Assembly: GCA_937941455.1 (NCBI GenBank)
Contig: CALDHM010000005.1
Coordinates: 62,001 to 126,000, forward strand
DNA from: an uncultured Pirellulaceae bacterium
GTDB taxonomy: Bacteria > Planctomycetota > Planctomycetia > Pirellulales > Pirellulaceae
Reading direction: 5' to 3'
DNA: 64,000 nucleotides
The translations under genes and the position numbers were made by a program. Below the pieces are notes generated by a model. That model was not told the origin of the DNA. It did no database searches and saw only the letters and a program-made list of their open reading frames with translations. Position 1 is the first letter of the stretch. Each line of letters begins with the position of its first letter. Shown piece by piece: positions 18,623 through 27,465 of this stretch.

Positions 18623-19792
18623 ATGCATCACACTTCGCCATTGAGATCCATTCGCTTGCGGCGCATCTATTTAGACTACAACGCGACGACCCCCATCGCC
18701 CCTAGCGTTCTCGAGGCGATGGAGCCTTTTCTGCAGACGCACTATGGCAATCCCTCAAGCTCTCATTGGATGGGGCGGGCGGCAGCCGAAGGTGTCACCG
18801 ACGCCCGTGGGATGCTTGCCAGCCTGCTGGGCTGCGATGAAGACGAAATCGTATTCACCAGCGGGGGGACCGAAGCCAATAACTTGGCGATCAAGGGAAT
18901 CATGCTTCGCGAGCCTCCCTCAGCCGGAGGACATTTGATCATCAGCGCGATCGAGCATCCCGCGGTCACCTCGCCCGCGGATTTCTTGCGGCGGATGGGC
19001 TACGACGTCACGATCGTCCCGGTCAACAAGGACGGTATCGTCGAACCCGATTTGCTGATCAAGGCCATCAAGCGGAAGACTCGGCTTGTCAGCATCATGC
19101 ACGCGAATAACGAAATCGGAACGATTCAGCCGATTCGACGAATCGCCGACTTTTGCCATTCGCGGTCGATTCTGGTCCACACCGATGCGGCGCAGAGCGT
19201 CGGCAAAATTCGCACTGATGTCGATCAATTGGATGTCGATTTGCTGACGGTGGCGGCCCACAAATTTTATGGTCCGAAAGGGGTCGGGGCGTTGTTTATT
19301 CGTGGTGGTGTTGATCTGGAACCGCTGCATCACGGTGGCGATCAAGAGTTCGGCTTCCGCGCCGGCACGGAAAACACTGCGGCCATCGTTGGGCTGGGCC
19401 GCGCGGCGTTGCTGTGCAACAAAGCGCTGGAGGAATCCGCCAAACGCATGGAGTTTCTCCGAGCCGATTTGCTCGAGCGGCTGGAACAAGGAATCGGCAT
19501 GCCTCTGACGGTCAACGGCGCTGCAGCACCGCGGCTCCCGAACACCCTGAGCGTGGTCTTTCCGTCGGTCAATGCCCGCTTGATGCTTGAACGCCTACCG
19601 CAATTGGCGGCGTCGACCGGATCGGCCTGCCACAGTACGACCGGAACCAGTGGCACGTTGCAGGCCATCGGCCTGTCCCCAGCTGCAGCGCAAGGCACGA
19701 TGCGACTGAGCCTTGGCTGGTACACTTCGCAAGAGGACATCGAGTTGGTCGCTGATTGGCTGATCGAGGCGTGGACGGCACTGACTCGCTAG
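18623..19792 (+). CDS. cysteine desulfurase (NifS/IscS family)
   Basis: 389 residues from the ATG at 18623 (an in-frame TTG lies 6 bases upstream). It is a PLP enzyme of aminotransferase class V that removes sulfur from cysteine for Fe-S cluster and thio-cofactor synthesis. The N terminus reads IYLDYNATTPIAPSVLEAM. The PLP lysine is Lys214 in VAAHKFYGPKG. The catalytic Cys336 is in STGSACHSTTGTSG, the extended loop of the IscS/NifS group. HANNEIGTIQPI is also conserved. No iscU, iscA or suf genes adjoin it, so whether it serves general or special sulfur transfer is open. Confidence 0.92.
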   Translation: MHHTSPLRSIRLRRIYLDYNATTPIAPSVLEAMEPFLQTHYGNPSSSHWMGRAAAEGVTDARGMLASLLGCDEDEIVFTSGGTEANNLAIKGIMLREPPSAGGHLIISAIEHPAVTSPADFLRRMGYDVTIVPVNKDGIVEPDLLIKAIKRKTRLVSIMHANNEIGTIQPIRRIADFCHSRSILVHTDAAQSVGKIRTDVDQLDVDLLTVAAHKFYGPKGVGALFIRGGVDLEPLHHGGDQEFGFRAGTENTAAIVGLGRAALLCNKALEESAKRMEFLRADLLERLEQGIGMPLTVNGAAAPRLPNTLSVVFPSVNARLMLERLPQLAASTGSACHSTTGTSGTLQAIGLSPAAAQGTMRLSLGWYTSQEDIELVADWLIEAWTALTR

Positions 19793-19933
19793 GATTTTTC
19801 CCAAACCGGTCAAGTGTCGGCAACGCGAATTCGCGGGGACTTGTTTTCTCTTGGGCGATCGAACATAGTTGCACCAGGGAAATTTTCCTGTGGGATGCCG
19901 AGCTGAAGGCCAATCCATTTCAAGAGGTTCACC

Positions 19934-21490
19934 ATGCAAAGCTTGAATCGTCCACGAGTCTCATTAACATCTGTTCACGCCCTTTTTTGTCGTTTGACCT
20001 GCCTCATCGCTCTGGGCTTGGCTTGGATCCTACCCGTTGTGGTCGCGGCAGATGATTTGACGCCAGAGGCTCGCCGGGCATTAGCTGAACGTTTTGGATT
20101 GAGCTTGGAACGTACCGACGCAGTTCTAAAGATCATTGCGGAGGGGAAGAATAACAACCAAACTATGAAGCATCTGACCTACCTGTGCGAGGAGATCGGC
20201 CCACGGCTGACCGGTTCATCTCGACTGGAGCGAGCCAATAACTGGGTCGCAGATCAATTTCGCGAATTCGGTTTGCAAAATGTTCACTTGCACGAGTGGG
20301 GGCAAATTCCAGTCCGCTTCGATCGTGGACCTTGTACCGGCGGGATGCTCAAGCCAGTCGAACGAAAATTCGAATTCACATCCCGAGCTTGGTCGGCCGG
20401 CACCAATGGTCCGCGGCAAGGCCCGGTGATTCTCGAGCCAGGCACTGAGGCCGAACTCGATGCCTTGGCAGACAAGTTGAATGGCGCTTGGATTTTGCGA
20501 AAGCCCCGCGCGCAACAAGAGTCTCCCTTCGCGGCCCGCCTCGAAAGTGCCGGGATCGTCGGCTACATCGTTCCCGCTCAAGGGGAAACCGTGACGACCG
20601 GCGGCGTGCGCGGCTTCACGCAACTCGACATCAACAACCTGTCTCCGACGGTGACAGTTTTCGTTCGCCGATCGGACTACGATGCCATGAATAGTCGAAT
20701 TGCCGATGGCGAAGAGGTTGTTGTCGAGTTCGATTTACAGCATCAATTCGTTGCCGGTCCGATTCCCGTCTACAACACGATTGGTGAGATTCCGGGAACT
20801 GAGCTTCCTGATGAGGTCGTGATCATTTCGGCGCATCTTGATAGCTGGGACGGGCCGGGCTCGCAAGGAACGGTCGATAATGGAACCGGATCGAGCGTCA
20901 CCATCGAAGCCGCTCGGATTTTGATGGCGGCTGGTATCAAGCCGAAACGAACCATTCGTTTCATACTCTGGTCGGGTGAGGAACAAGGGTTGCTTGGCTC
21001 GCGGGCCTACGTCGCCAGTCTGTCCGAGGAAGAGCGGGCCAAAATCTCGGCCGTCTTCGTCGACGATAGCGGAACGAATCAACAAGCGTCGCTGACCTGT
21101 GCCGAAACGATGGCCGAGATGCTTCGCAAGGCGATCGAGCCGATGAATTACGCCTTCCCCGACATTCCCATCACCTTGAATATTCAACCCCGCATGCCGA
21201 CACGCGGCGGGGCCAGTGATCACGCCTCGTTCAATGCAGTGGGAATCCCAGGATTCTTCTGGGGGAAGACCGGCAAGGCCGACTACCGTTACGCGTGGCA
21301 CACGCAACACGATCGGCTTGACCAGGCGATTCCCGAGTACTTGATGAAAAACTCGACCGTCTCGGCTTTGGCAGCCTACATGCTGTCCGAGGCTGACACA
21401 TTACTGCCTCGTTCACCGGCGCCTGCCGCTGGAGAAGAAACCGATGAGCGACGTCCGCGTCGCCGCGACGGCGATGGCAATGGGAATTAA
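19934..21490 (+). CDS. secreted M28 family zinc peptidase
   Basis: 518 residues with an N-terminal signal peptide (about residues 1-38, ending VVVAADD). A protease-associated-like insert lies between about 130 and 270. The co-catalytic zinc motifs of M28 follow: SAHLDSWDGPG, GTVDNGTGSSV, WSGEEQGLLGS, a VDDSGT segment and HTQHDRLDQ. It probably acts as an aminopeptidase or carboxypeptidase outside the cytoplasm. The last 30 residues are low complexity, rich in Asp, Arg and Glu. The gene stands alone, with a repeat-rich gap behind it. Confidence 0.9.
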   Translation: MQSLNRPRVSLTSVHALFCRLTCLIALGLAWILPVVVAADDLTPEARRALAERFGLSLERTDAVLKIIAEGKNNNQTMKHLTYLCEEIGPRLTGSSRLERANNWVADQFREFGLQNVHLHEWGQIPVRFDRGPCTGGMLKPVERKFEFTSRAWSAGTNGPRQGPVILEPGTEAELDALADKLNGAWILRKPRAQQESPFAARLESAGIVGYIVPAQGETVTTGGVRGFTQLDINNLSPTVTVFVRRSDYDAMNSRIADGEEVVVEFDLQHQFVAGPIPVYNTIGEIPGTELPDEVVIISAHLDSWDGPGSQGTVDNGTGSSVTIEAARILMAAGIKPKRTIRFILWSGEEQGLLGSRAYVASLSEEERAKISAVFVDDSGTNQQASLTCAETMAEMLRKAIEPMNYAFPDIPITLNIQPRMPTRGGASDHASFNAVGIPGFFWGKTGKADYRYAWHTQHDRLDQAIPEYLMKNSTVSALAAYMLSEADTLLPRSPAPAAGEETDERRPRRRDGDGNGN

Positions 21491-21545
21491 TCGTTTTCCG
21501 AAGTGATGACGTTGGTCTCGCTTGCCGATTCGTCAGGGGAGTCGT

Positions 21546-21616
21546 ACTTGTACTCAGTGCAACGGTACTCGTACTCGAAAGGATCGTGATAGCAGAAACG
21601 ATCTTCGATCATAAGC
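21546..21616 (+). repeat. dispersed repeat family A, copy 2
   Basis: Bases 21546-21587 are identical to 14419-14460. This copy has a single ACTCGTACTCGAAAGGATCGT unit where copy 1 has two. The following flank (GCAGAAACGATCTTCGATCA) is a close relative of the copy 1 flank. The gap 21491-22117 holds no credible gene. Confidence 0.8.
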
Positions 21617-21840
21617 GAAGGGACGTGTATCGGATCGCGAGTGAATACGTTTCGTTCGCCGATGGGATTGCCAAGATTCTCGGCGCTGCTAATCGATCGG
21701 CTCGTGAACAAGGGCTACGCTCTGCCCAATCGATTGACGATGAATTCAGTCATCACGGCAAATCGAAGTTAAAACGAATCGTGTCGATGTTGACCAGACT
21801 GAGTCAAAGCACAGAAACCTTGCCGCGGGTCGACTCAATT

Positions 21841-21920
21841 ACGAGTACCGCGATGCTGAGTACGAGTACCGCGATGCTGAGTACGAGTACGAGTACGGGT
21901 ACGGGTACGGGTACGAGAAA
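21841..21920 (-). repeat. dispersed repeat family A, copy 3, with 21-base and 6-base tandem units
   Basis: Two perfect 21-base units ACGAGTACCGCGATGCTGAG plus T (21841-21861 and 21862-21882) are followed by hexamers ACGAGT twice and ACGGGT three times. Read on the minus strand this is the GTACTCG motif of copies 1 and 2. The unit length of 21 is the same as in copy 1. Confidence 0.8.
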
Positions 21921-21980
21921 GGCCACACCGCAAATTAAGTTGCGGCTATCAAATCTATCGGAGGCGAGTCCTCGTTTCTT

Positions 21981-22020
21981 CCTCCGGGAGAGTCGGGCTG
22001 CTAGGCCCGGAGAGGGTGGA
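21981..22020 (+). repeat. dispersed repeat family C
   Basis: CCTCCGGGAGAGTCGGGCTG followed by CTAGGCCCGGAGAGGG. It has the GGGAGAGTCGG ... GCCCGGAGAGGG pattern shared with the other family C copies. Confidence 0.65.
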
Positions 22021-22117
22021 CGCTTGTCCTTTTTCCATTTCCGCATATCGTTACCCGATCGGCTCGGCTACAATCGCGGGCATTTAACCGAGATTCAGCG
22101 CAAGGAATCGCAACGCA

Positions 22118-22562
22118 ATGATGAGCGAACATGTTGGCCCGTGGGCGCAGTGGACTCGCGAAATCCTCCAAGGTGGTAATTTGGATCGCGAGCAGGCCAG
22201 GGCGATCTTGCAAGCAGCGGACACCGAGTTGCTCGATATCGTGGCGGCCGCCGATTGTCTTCGCCGCGAATATATTGGAAATACTGTCCAGTTGTATTTT
22301 TTGATGAACGCCAAAAGCGGTCTTTGCCCGAAAAGACGGCCATTATTGTTCGCAGTCGAAAATCTCGGACGCTGCGATACCCAAATACAATTTGTTGAAC
22401 CGAAAAAAAATGCTGGACGGTGCTCGTATCGCTGCCGAAAGAAACTCACAAACTTATTGCATCGTAATATCGGCTCGCGGTCCCAATGAGCGCGAGTTGC
22501 GGGCGGTCGAAGAAATCGTGCCTGAAATCAAAGCCCGCTACGGCCTGCAGATTTGGGCTTAG
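22118..22562 (+). pseudogene. bioB: biotin synthase remnant, frameshifted and truncated
   Basis: The first 72 residues from the ATG at 22118 resemble the BioB N terminus (WTREILQGGNLDREQARAIL, then YFLMNAKSGLCPK). Just after CPK a run of four A (22331-22334) shifts the frame. In the next frame the BioB sequence resumes (HYCSQSKISDAAIPKYNLL) and continues to a TAG at 22560 after KARYGLQIWA. The radical-SAM CxxxCxxC motif of BioB has lost its middle cysteine: GGC (Gly) at 22338-22340. About 145 residues remain of a protein normally near 320-370 residues, so the C-terminal half of the barrel is missing. This cannot be functional as biotin synthase. Why it persists next to the DUF808 gene is unknown. 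Confidence 0.87.
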
Positions 22563-22653
22563 TCGTTACGAAGTCCGAAGAAATCGCCGCGTCAGCCAGA
22601 TGTGCGGCCTCAATTGTCAGAAAGTGGGATGAGTCAACGGGGAGTGGCAACGC

Positions 22654-23583
22654 ATGAGTTCAGGCTTATTAGCATTGCTCGACGACGTCGCCGCGATTGC
22701 CAAATCAGCCGCGGCGTCGCTGGATGATGTCGCTGCTCAAGCGGTGAAGGCGAGCGGCAAGGCGGCCGGCGTCGTGATTGATGACGCTGCGGTAACTCCC
22801 AAGTATGTCATTGGGCTGTCACCAAAACGGGAGTTGCCGATCGTTTGGAACATCGCCAAGGGATCGCTGCGAAACAAAATTGTCATCTTGCTCCCGTTGC
22901 TGCTGGTCCTGGGTTACCTTGCGGGTTGGCTGATCGTTCCCTTGCTGGCGATCGGCGGGCTGTTTTTATGCTACGAAGGCTACGAGAAGCTGCATCATTT
23001 ATTCCAATCTTGGTGGAGCAAAGCGAGGCCGTCGACCGAATCGAAGCGACCCATCGAAATTATGCCTGCCGAACTCGAGCGGCTGCGGACTAAGGGTGCG
23101 ATTCGTACGGATTTTATTCTGTCGGCAGAGATCATGGCGATCGCGTTCAACGAGGTGAAGACGCAAGGTTTGGCGATTCAAGTCACGATTCTCTTGGTGG
23201 TGGCCGTTGTGATCACCGCCGGGGTCTACGGTTTTGTAGCTCTGATTCTGAAGGCTGATGATCTGGGACTGTATTTGGTCAAAAAAGAAAACGCATCGAC
23301 GTTGTCCCGTTTAGTTGGCAGAGGGTTGATTCGCGGAGTGCCGCACCTGTTGAAGATTTTAGGACTCGTCGGTACGCTAGCGATGTTGTGGGTCGGCGGA
23401 CAGTTGGTGATCCATTCCGTCCCGTGGCTGTACCACACCGTGTCTCATTGGGTGCATGATCTCGACCTGACGGGATTTCTGGCCTGGTGCTTTGAGGCTG
23501 GTTTGGGATTGGTGTTGGGGACGTGCTGTGGACTGGTGATCCATGTGATTTGGTCCCTTTTCCGCAAACCGAGTCACGCGTAG
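22654..23583 (+). CDS. DUF808 family (YedI-like) inner membrane protein
   Basis: 309 residues. The N terminus SSGLLALLDDVAAIAKSAAA is the signature of DUF808/YedI proteins. An amphipathic segment follows, with KYVIGLSPKRELPIVW, then five or more membrane helices (about 72-110, 170-200, 225-260, 275-300). Function in the family is not established. A GGGGAG site lies upstream of the ATG. No partner genes are evident; the neighbouring bioB remnant is unrelated. Confidence 0.88.
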   Translation: MSSGLLALLDDVAAIAKSAAASLDDVAAQAVKASGKAAGVVIDDAAVTPKYVIGLSPKRELPIVWNIAKGSLRNKIVILLPLLLVLGYLAGWLIVPLLAIGGLFLCYEGYEKLHHLFQSWWSKARPSTESKRPIEIMPAELERLRTKGAIRTDFILSAEIMAIAFNEVKTQGLAIQVTILLVVAVVITAGVYGFVALILKADDLGLYLVKKENASTLSRLVGRGLIRGVPHLLKILGLVGTLAMLWVGGQLVIHSVPWLYHTVSHWVHDLDLTGFLAWCFEAGLGLVLGTCCGLVIHVIWSLFRKPSHA

Positions 23584-23660
23584 CCCGATCATTAAGGGAC
23601 GATTCGTTTCGCACGCTCGCAATAAATGTGACGGGAAGGCGTGGCAGGACGATTGTTTTG

Positions 23661-23711
23661 ACTCCACTCTCCCTCTGGGAGAGTCCGGCGGTAGGCCCTG
23701 AGAGGGGGGGC
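23661..23711 (+). repeat. dispersed repeat family C
   Basis: CTCCACTCTCCCTCTGGGAG, then AGTCCGGCGGTAGGCCCTGAG and a run of G. It belongs to a gap (23584-24145) that carries repeats B and C and no gene. Confidence 0.65.
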
Positions 23712-23760
23712 TGGTAAAAACGCTGTTGTGTAACGGTCGAGACAATCGGCTCAAGGCCAA

Positions 23761-23850
23761 GGCTTGTCAGCCGCAGGGCGCTAGCCCGCGGTTCTCGCGA
23801 AAACCGGACGTTAACGCGTTCCGGCTAATAGTTTTGGCGAAAAGCCTAGT
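23761..23850 (+). repeat. dispersed repeat family B, copy 2
   Basis: Contains CAGCCGCAGGGCGCTAGCCC, GCGGTTCTCGCGAAAACCGG and TTAACGCGTTCCGGCTAATA, and ends AAAAGCCTAG. It is the fullest copy of family B; the inverted copy at 42751-42855 shares the same blocks, including the terminal AGGCTT/AAGCCT. Confidence 0.75.
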
Positions 23851-23990
23851 TTTGCGGGTAACCGGTGTTAGTTGTTTTAACGGCTCTCTTCCCCCGGCCT
23901 CGGCCCGCCTTCCCCTCGTCCATGCTCCCCTTTCCTCGACCTCGCCGTGCTTGGCCTCGACCCTCACGGTGAGAGGGTAGAGATTGAGCC

Positions 23991-24021
23991 TGTCTATCCT
24001 CCCGGTGGGAGAGTGGAGATA
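23991..24021 (+). repeat. dispersed repeat family C, partial copies around 23886-24021
   Basis: TCTATCCTCCCGGTGGGAGA followed by GTGGAGAT, preceded by a CCTCGGCCCGCCTTCCCCTC stretch and a GGTGAGAGGGTAGAG stretch. These are degraded family C units in tandem. Confidence 0.5.
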
Positions 24022-24145
24022 GAAACGGTCCGTCGTTTTGGCCGGAGCGGGAAATAAAAAACCGTCAACCGTCACGCGGTGCGGGTCGAGCTGGAGCGGG
24101 GGGGCTGTGATGACGTTGCAGCTTCGCCGATGGTCCAAGGAGCGG

Positions 24146-24643
24146 TTAGCGGTGCGGTTGTACTTCGAAATGGTCCGCTGCTTGGGGCGGGATGTGATAT
24201 TTATCGATATCCAGTGTTTGCGGCTGGATGAATAGGGCCCGTTTTTGGTTGGGCAAAGAGTAATCGAAACCGCAGCTGCGAAAGAGATTTTCTGAGGCCG
24301 AGATCGCCATCACCTCTTGGACCCCCTTCTCTTTGGCCAAGGCCACGCACATTTTCACCAGTGCGCGGCCGATACCGATGTCTTGAAAATCGGGATCGAC
24401 CGCCAGGCATTGAATCTCGGCCAGCTTCCGCGAGTAAATTTCGACTGCTGAGAAGCCGACGATTTTTCGTTTCGAGCGAGCGATGAAGGCGTGCTTCATC
24501 AAGTGCTCGATTTCGCCCGCTGATCGCGGGAGGATATGTTTAGCGGCCACGAAGGGCTTAAGGAATCTCGCCACGGCGGCAGCATTTTCGAACCGAGCGG
24601 GAAAGATCTTGATATGTCGCCGACTCCATTCTGCTTCGCTCAT
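24146..24643 (-). CDS. GNAT acetyltransferase, N-acetylglutamate-synthase-like
   Basis: 165 residues. The segment LAEIQCLAVDPDFQDIGIGR followed by ALVKMC is the GNAT acetyl-CoA-binding motif A (Q/R-x-x-G-x-G/A). The N-terminal part (FLKPFVAAKHILPRSAGEIE) is typical of short ArgA-type N-acetylglutamate synthases. The start at 24643 overlaps the stop of the upstream M20 peptidase gene by 4 bases (ATGA), so the pair is one operon. Together they could add and remove acetyl groups on glutamate or ornithine. Specificity is inferred from the pairing and motif style. Confidence 0.8.
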   Translation of the reverse strand: MSEAEWSRRHIKIFPARFENAAAVARFLKPFVAAKHILPRSAGEIEHLMKHAFIARSKRKIVGFSAVEIYSRKLAEIQCLAVDPDFQDIGIGRALVKMCVALAKEKGVQEVMAISASENLFRSCGFDYSLPNQKRALFIQPQTLDIDKYHIPPQAADHFEVQPHR

Positions 24644-25773
24644 TCACAACACCAATATTGAATCATTTTCGCGTATACCTCAGCACCTCGATTGAGCTGA
24701 TCGAGAGAAATCCACTCGTCGGACGTATGAGCCTGCGCAATTTGACCGGGTCCGAGAATAATCTTGTCGAACAGTTCGTCGAAGACGCCCGCGTCGGTCG
24801 CATAGCTGACGGTTTTCGACTGGGTTCGATGCAGTAGTTTTAGCGTCTGTTTGACGAATTCGGAATTCGGGTTTTTGTAAAATGGTTCGCAAGCCCGGAA
24901 AACCTTGAATTCGAGCCCTTGTTCGACCGCTACTTTTTGGCAGCGAGCGATCAGCAAGTCCACATCGGTATTCGGCATCGGGCGGAGATAGGCGGAGGCG
25001 TCGCTGCGACCGGCCTTGACATTCAGCGCTGGAGAATTGTCGCGGATCCCGATGTTCAGTGACAGCGTCGGTGGATCGAATTGCGAGTCGTGCCACCGCC
25101 CGTCCGTTTCGGTCAATTGGTAGATATCGTACAGTTCCTTGAGGAAGGGAATCATGGCCACGTTGGCATTCTTCCCCTCGCGTGAACTGGAATGAGCCTC
25201 TTTGCCGTAGCTGGTCGCTGTCAAACGGTAGGAGCCCTTGTGCGCGTGAACGACCTCTAGGCCGGTTGGTTCGCCGACGATGCACTTGGGCTGATGCTCG
25301 ACCATCTCGCGATAAAATTCGCTTTCGGCCACGATCGCCCGCGCACCGTGGAAGCCGACCTCCTCGTCAGCGGTGCACACGTAATAGAGCGGCCGCTTGA
25401 GTTGCTCCCAGTCGAATAACTGCCCCGCGCTCAACATGCAGGCCAGTGAGCCTTTCATGTCGCAAGCCCCTCGGCCGTACAACCGCTCGTTGTGAATCGT
25501 TGGAGTGAGAGGCCCCCCCTTCGGGAAATCCCAAAAATCGTGGGGCACCGTGTCCATGTGGCCGAAGTAGGCGAGTCCCCCTTGGCCCGAGCCTTTCTTG
25601 GCGACCAGGCAGACCTTGAGCACCTTTTGCTCGTCGCGGTAGCGGATTTTTTCGACCACAAACCCATGCTTGGCGAGTTTCATCTCAAGGTACTTGGCAA
25701 TCACTTGATTCGACAAGTGACTAACCGAGTCGAACTGAATCAGTCGGCTGGCGTAACGCAATGTCTTTTTCAT
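24640..25773 (-). CDS. M20 family metallohydrolase, acetylornithine-deacetylase-like
   Basis: 377 residues. The dinuclear metal ligands of M20 are present: FGHMDTVP, GRGACDMKGSLA, TADEEVGFHGA, IVGEPTGLEVVHAHKG and the C-terminal GQIAQAHTSDEW. The dimerisation domain lies between about 185 and 290. ArgE/DapE-like enzymes remove the acetyl or succinyl group in arginine or lysine synthesis. The adjacent, overlapping acetyltransferase gene favours the arginine pathway. Confidence 0.85.
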   Translation of the reverse strand: MKKTLRYASRLIQFDSVSHLSNQVIAKYLEMKLAKHGFVVEKIRYRDEQKVLKVCLVAKKGSGQGGLAYFGHMDTVPHDFWDFPKGGPLTPTIHNERLYGRGACDMKGSLACMLSAGQLFDWEQLKRPLYYVCTADEEVGFHGARAIVAESEFYREMVEHQPKCIVGEPTGLEVVHAHKGSYRLTATSYGKEAHSSSREGKNANVAMIPFLKELYDIYQLTETDGRWHDSQFDPPTLSLNIGIRDNSPALNVKAGRSDASAYLRPMPNTDVDLLIARCQKVAVEQGLEFKVFRACEPFYKNPNSEFVKQTLKLLHRTQSKTVSYATDAGVFDELFDKIILGPGQIAQAHTSDEWISLDQLNRGAEVYAKMIQYWCCE

Positions 25774-25795
25774 AAGGTCGAATCGTGATTTGACG

Positions 25796-25870
25796 TAAAG
25801 CCTATCCCAAAACGATCAGAGTCCGTAACCCGAAGCATAAGCGAGGGCACGTTTGGGGATTGGCTCTTAC
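25796..25870. repeat. dispersed repeat family D, palindromic copy
   Basis: The ends are imperfect inverted repeats (GTAAAGCCTATCCCAAAACG against the reverse of GTTTGGGGATTGGCTCTTAC), and the core reads CCGTAACCCGAAGCATAAGC followed by GAGGGC. The last 46 bases closely match 45964-46010. It lies between the M20 gene and the divergent pterin-binding protein gene. Confidence 0.7.
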
Positions 25871-26030
25871 GAAGCGACCGATCGATGGCCGCTTCACACT
25901 GGAAGGGTTTTCGTTTGTTCGTTAGTTCGAGTTCGCTTCGTTATCCTGTAAAAGGCCCGCCGCATCGTCTATTATTGTAATCACGGTCGCTGCCAATGGC
26001 CTATTCTCGATTTTTTTCTACAGAAACTTC

Positions 26031-27428
26031 ATGGATCTGGCCTCGGAAGTCATTCATTTCGTCACCGGCCGGCTTGCCGAACGAGCGCTGCGGGAGGAGG
26101 TCGAGCGACTGGCCCAACGATTCGGTTTCCGGTATTCGATCCAAGTACTCCCCATCTCCGTCGCGGCGCTGATGACACCGCAATGGATCGCCCCCCGCCT
26201 GGAAGCCCCCCCCGACGCGACCCTGGTGATCATTCCGGGCTACGCCCTCGGGGACTTGGGGCCCATTCAAGCCGCGGTGCCGATCCCTGTCTGCCACGGG
26301 CCGAAGGATTTGCGGGAACTTTCGGAATTTTTCGGCGTGTCGCGGCAAGGCGTTTCGCTCGATGCCTACGACATCCAGATCATCGCCGAGATCAACCATG
26401 CCCCAGATATTCCTCCGGAGCGGCTGCTGGCAGAAGCCTTGGCCTTGCGGCAGTCGGGGGCCGACGTGATCGATCTGGGATGTAACCCGGGCGCAACCTG
26501 GCACGAGGTCGACGAGGCCGTTCGCCGACTTCTCGAGTCGGGGTTGCAGGTGTCGATCGACAGCTTCAATCCGGAGGAAGTGCGTCGCGCGGCCGCTGCG
26601 GGAGCGGAGTTGGTCTTGAGCGTAAATTCGAGCAATGTTCACGCGGCTGCGGAGTGGGGGATCGAGGTCGTGGTGGTCCCCGACGATCCGCAGCGTTGGG
26701 AAGCGATGGAATCGACCCTCGAAATTTTAGACCGGGCCCGCGTTCCGTTTCGCATCGATCTGATTCTGGAGCCGATCGGCTTTGGTTTTGCCGCAAGCTT
26801 GCTGCGCTATCAAGCGGCGCGGCAACGCTGGCCGCAGGCAGCGATGATGATGGGAATCGGCAATCTCACCGAATTGTCGGACGTCGACTCGGCGGGGTTG
26901 AATTTTATGCTGCTGGCCCTCTGTCAAGAATGGCAGATCGACAGCGTGTTGACGACTCAGGTCATCAATTGGGCGCGTTCCAGCGTGCGCGAATGCGACC
27001 TGGCCCGGCGCATGGTGCGTCACGCGATCGAGCAGCGGGTGCCCCCCAAGCGGTTGTCGGAGGATTTGGTGATGCTCCGGGACCCGAGGATGCGCGAGTT
27101 TTCCGCGGAGATCATCGAGCAAATGGCGAGTGAGATTCGCGACGCGAACTATCGTATCATGAATGCCGCGGGCTTGACGCATGTCTTGGGCCACGGCGAC
27201 CGAGTGAGCGGGAGCGATCCGTTCGAGATTTTCGACCGTCTGGTGGAACTCGCTCCCAAGGGAATTGACCCGTCGCATGCCTTTTATTTAGGTTATGAAC
27301 TGTGCAAGGCGGAGCTTGCGCGGCTCCTCGGCAAACAATACAGCCAAGATGAACCGCTGCGTTGGGGCTTTTTGACGCCTTCGCTGGAGCCAAAGCACCG
27401 CTTGTCTCGTCGCCGACATCGCGACTAG
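26031..27428 (+). CDS. dihydropteroate-synthase-like pterin-binding protein (methanopterin C1 pathway type)
   Basis: 465 residues. The N-terminal 120 residues match the DUF6513 style (IHFVTGRLAERALREEVERL). A DHPS-like pterin-binding barrel follows (ADVIDLGCNPGATWHEVDEA, QVSIDSFNPEEVRRAAAAGA). In planctomycetes and methylotrophs this dihydropteroate-synthase-related protein sits among tetrahydromethanopterin-dependent C1 genes and is thought to act in cofactor synthesis. No other such gene is in the window. The gene is followed after 37 bases by the addB-like gene. The ATG at 26031 has no strong ribosome-binding site. Confidence 0.83.
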   Translation: MDLASEVIHFVTGRLAERALREEVERLAQRFGFRYSIQVLPISVAALMTPQWIAPRLEAPPDATLVIIPGYALGDLGPIQAAVPIPVCHGPKDLRELSEFFGVSRQGVSLDAYDIQIIAEINHAPDIPPERLLAEALALRQSGADVIDLGCNPGATWHEVDEAVRRLLESGLQVSIDSFNPEEVRRAAAAGAELVLSVNSSNVHAAAEWGIEVVVVPDDPQRWEAMESTLEILDRARVPFRIDLILEPIGFGFAASLLRYQAARQRWPQAAMMMGIGNLTELSDVDSAGLNFMLLALCQEWQIDSVLTTQVINWARSSVRECDLARRMVRHAIEQRVPPKRLSEDLVMLRDPRMREFSAEIIEQMASEIRDANYRIMNAAGLTHVLGHGDRVSGSDPFEIFDRLVELAPKGIDPSHAFYLGYELCKAELARLLGKQYSQDEPLRWGFLTPSLEPKHRLSRRRHRD

Positions 27429-27465
27429 GCAGCGGCGGGAACACGATCGACAGGAGGAACCTACG

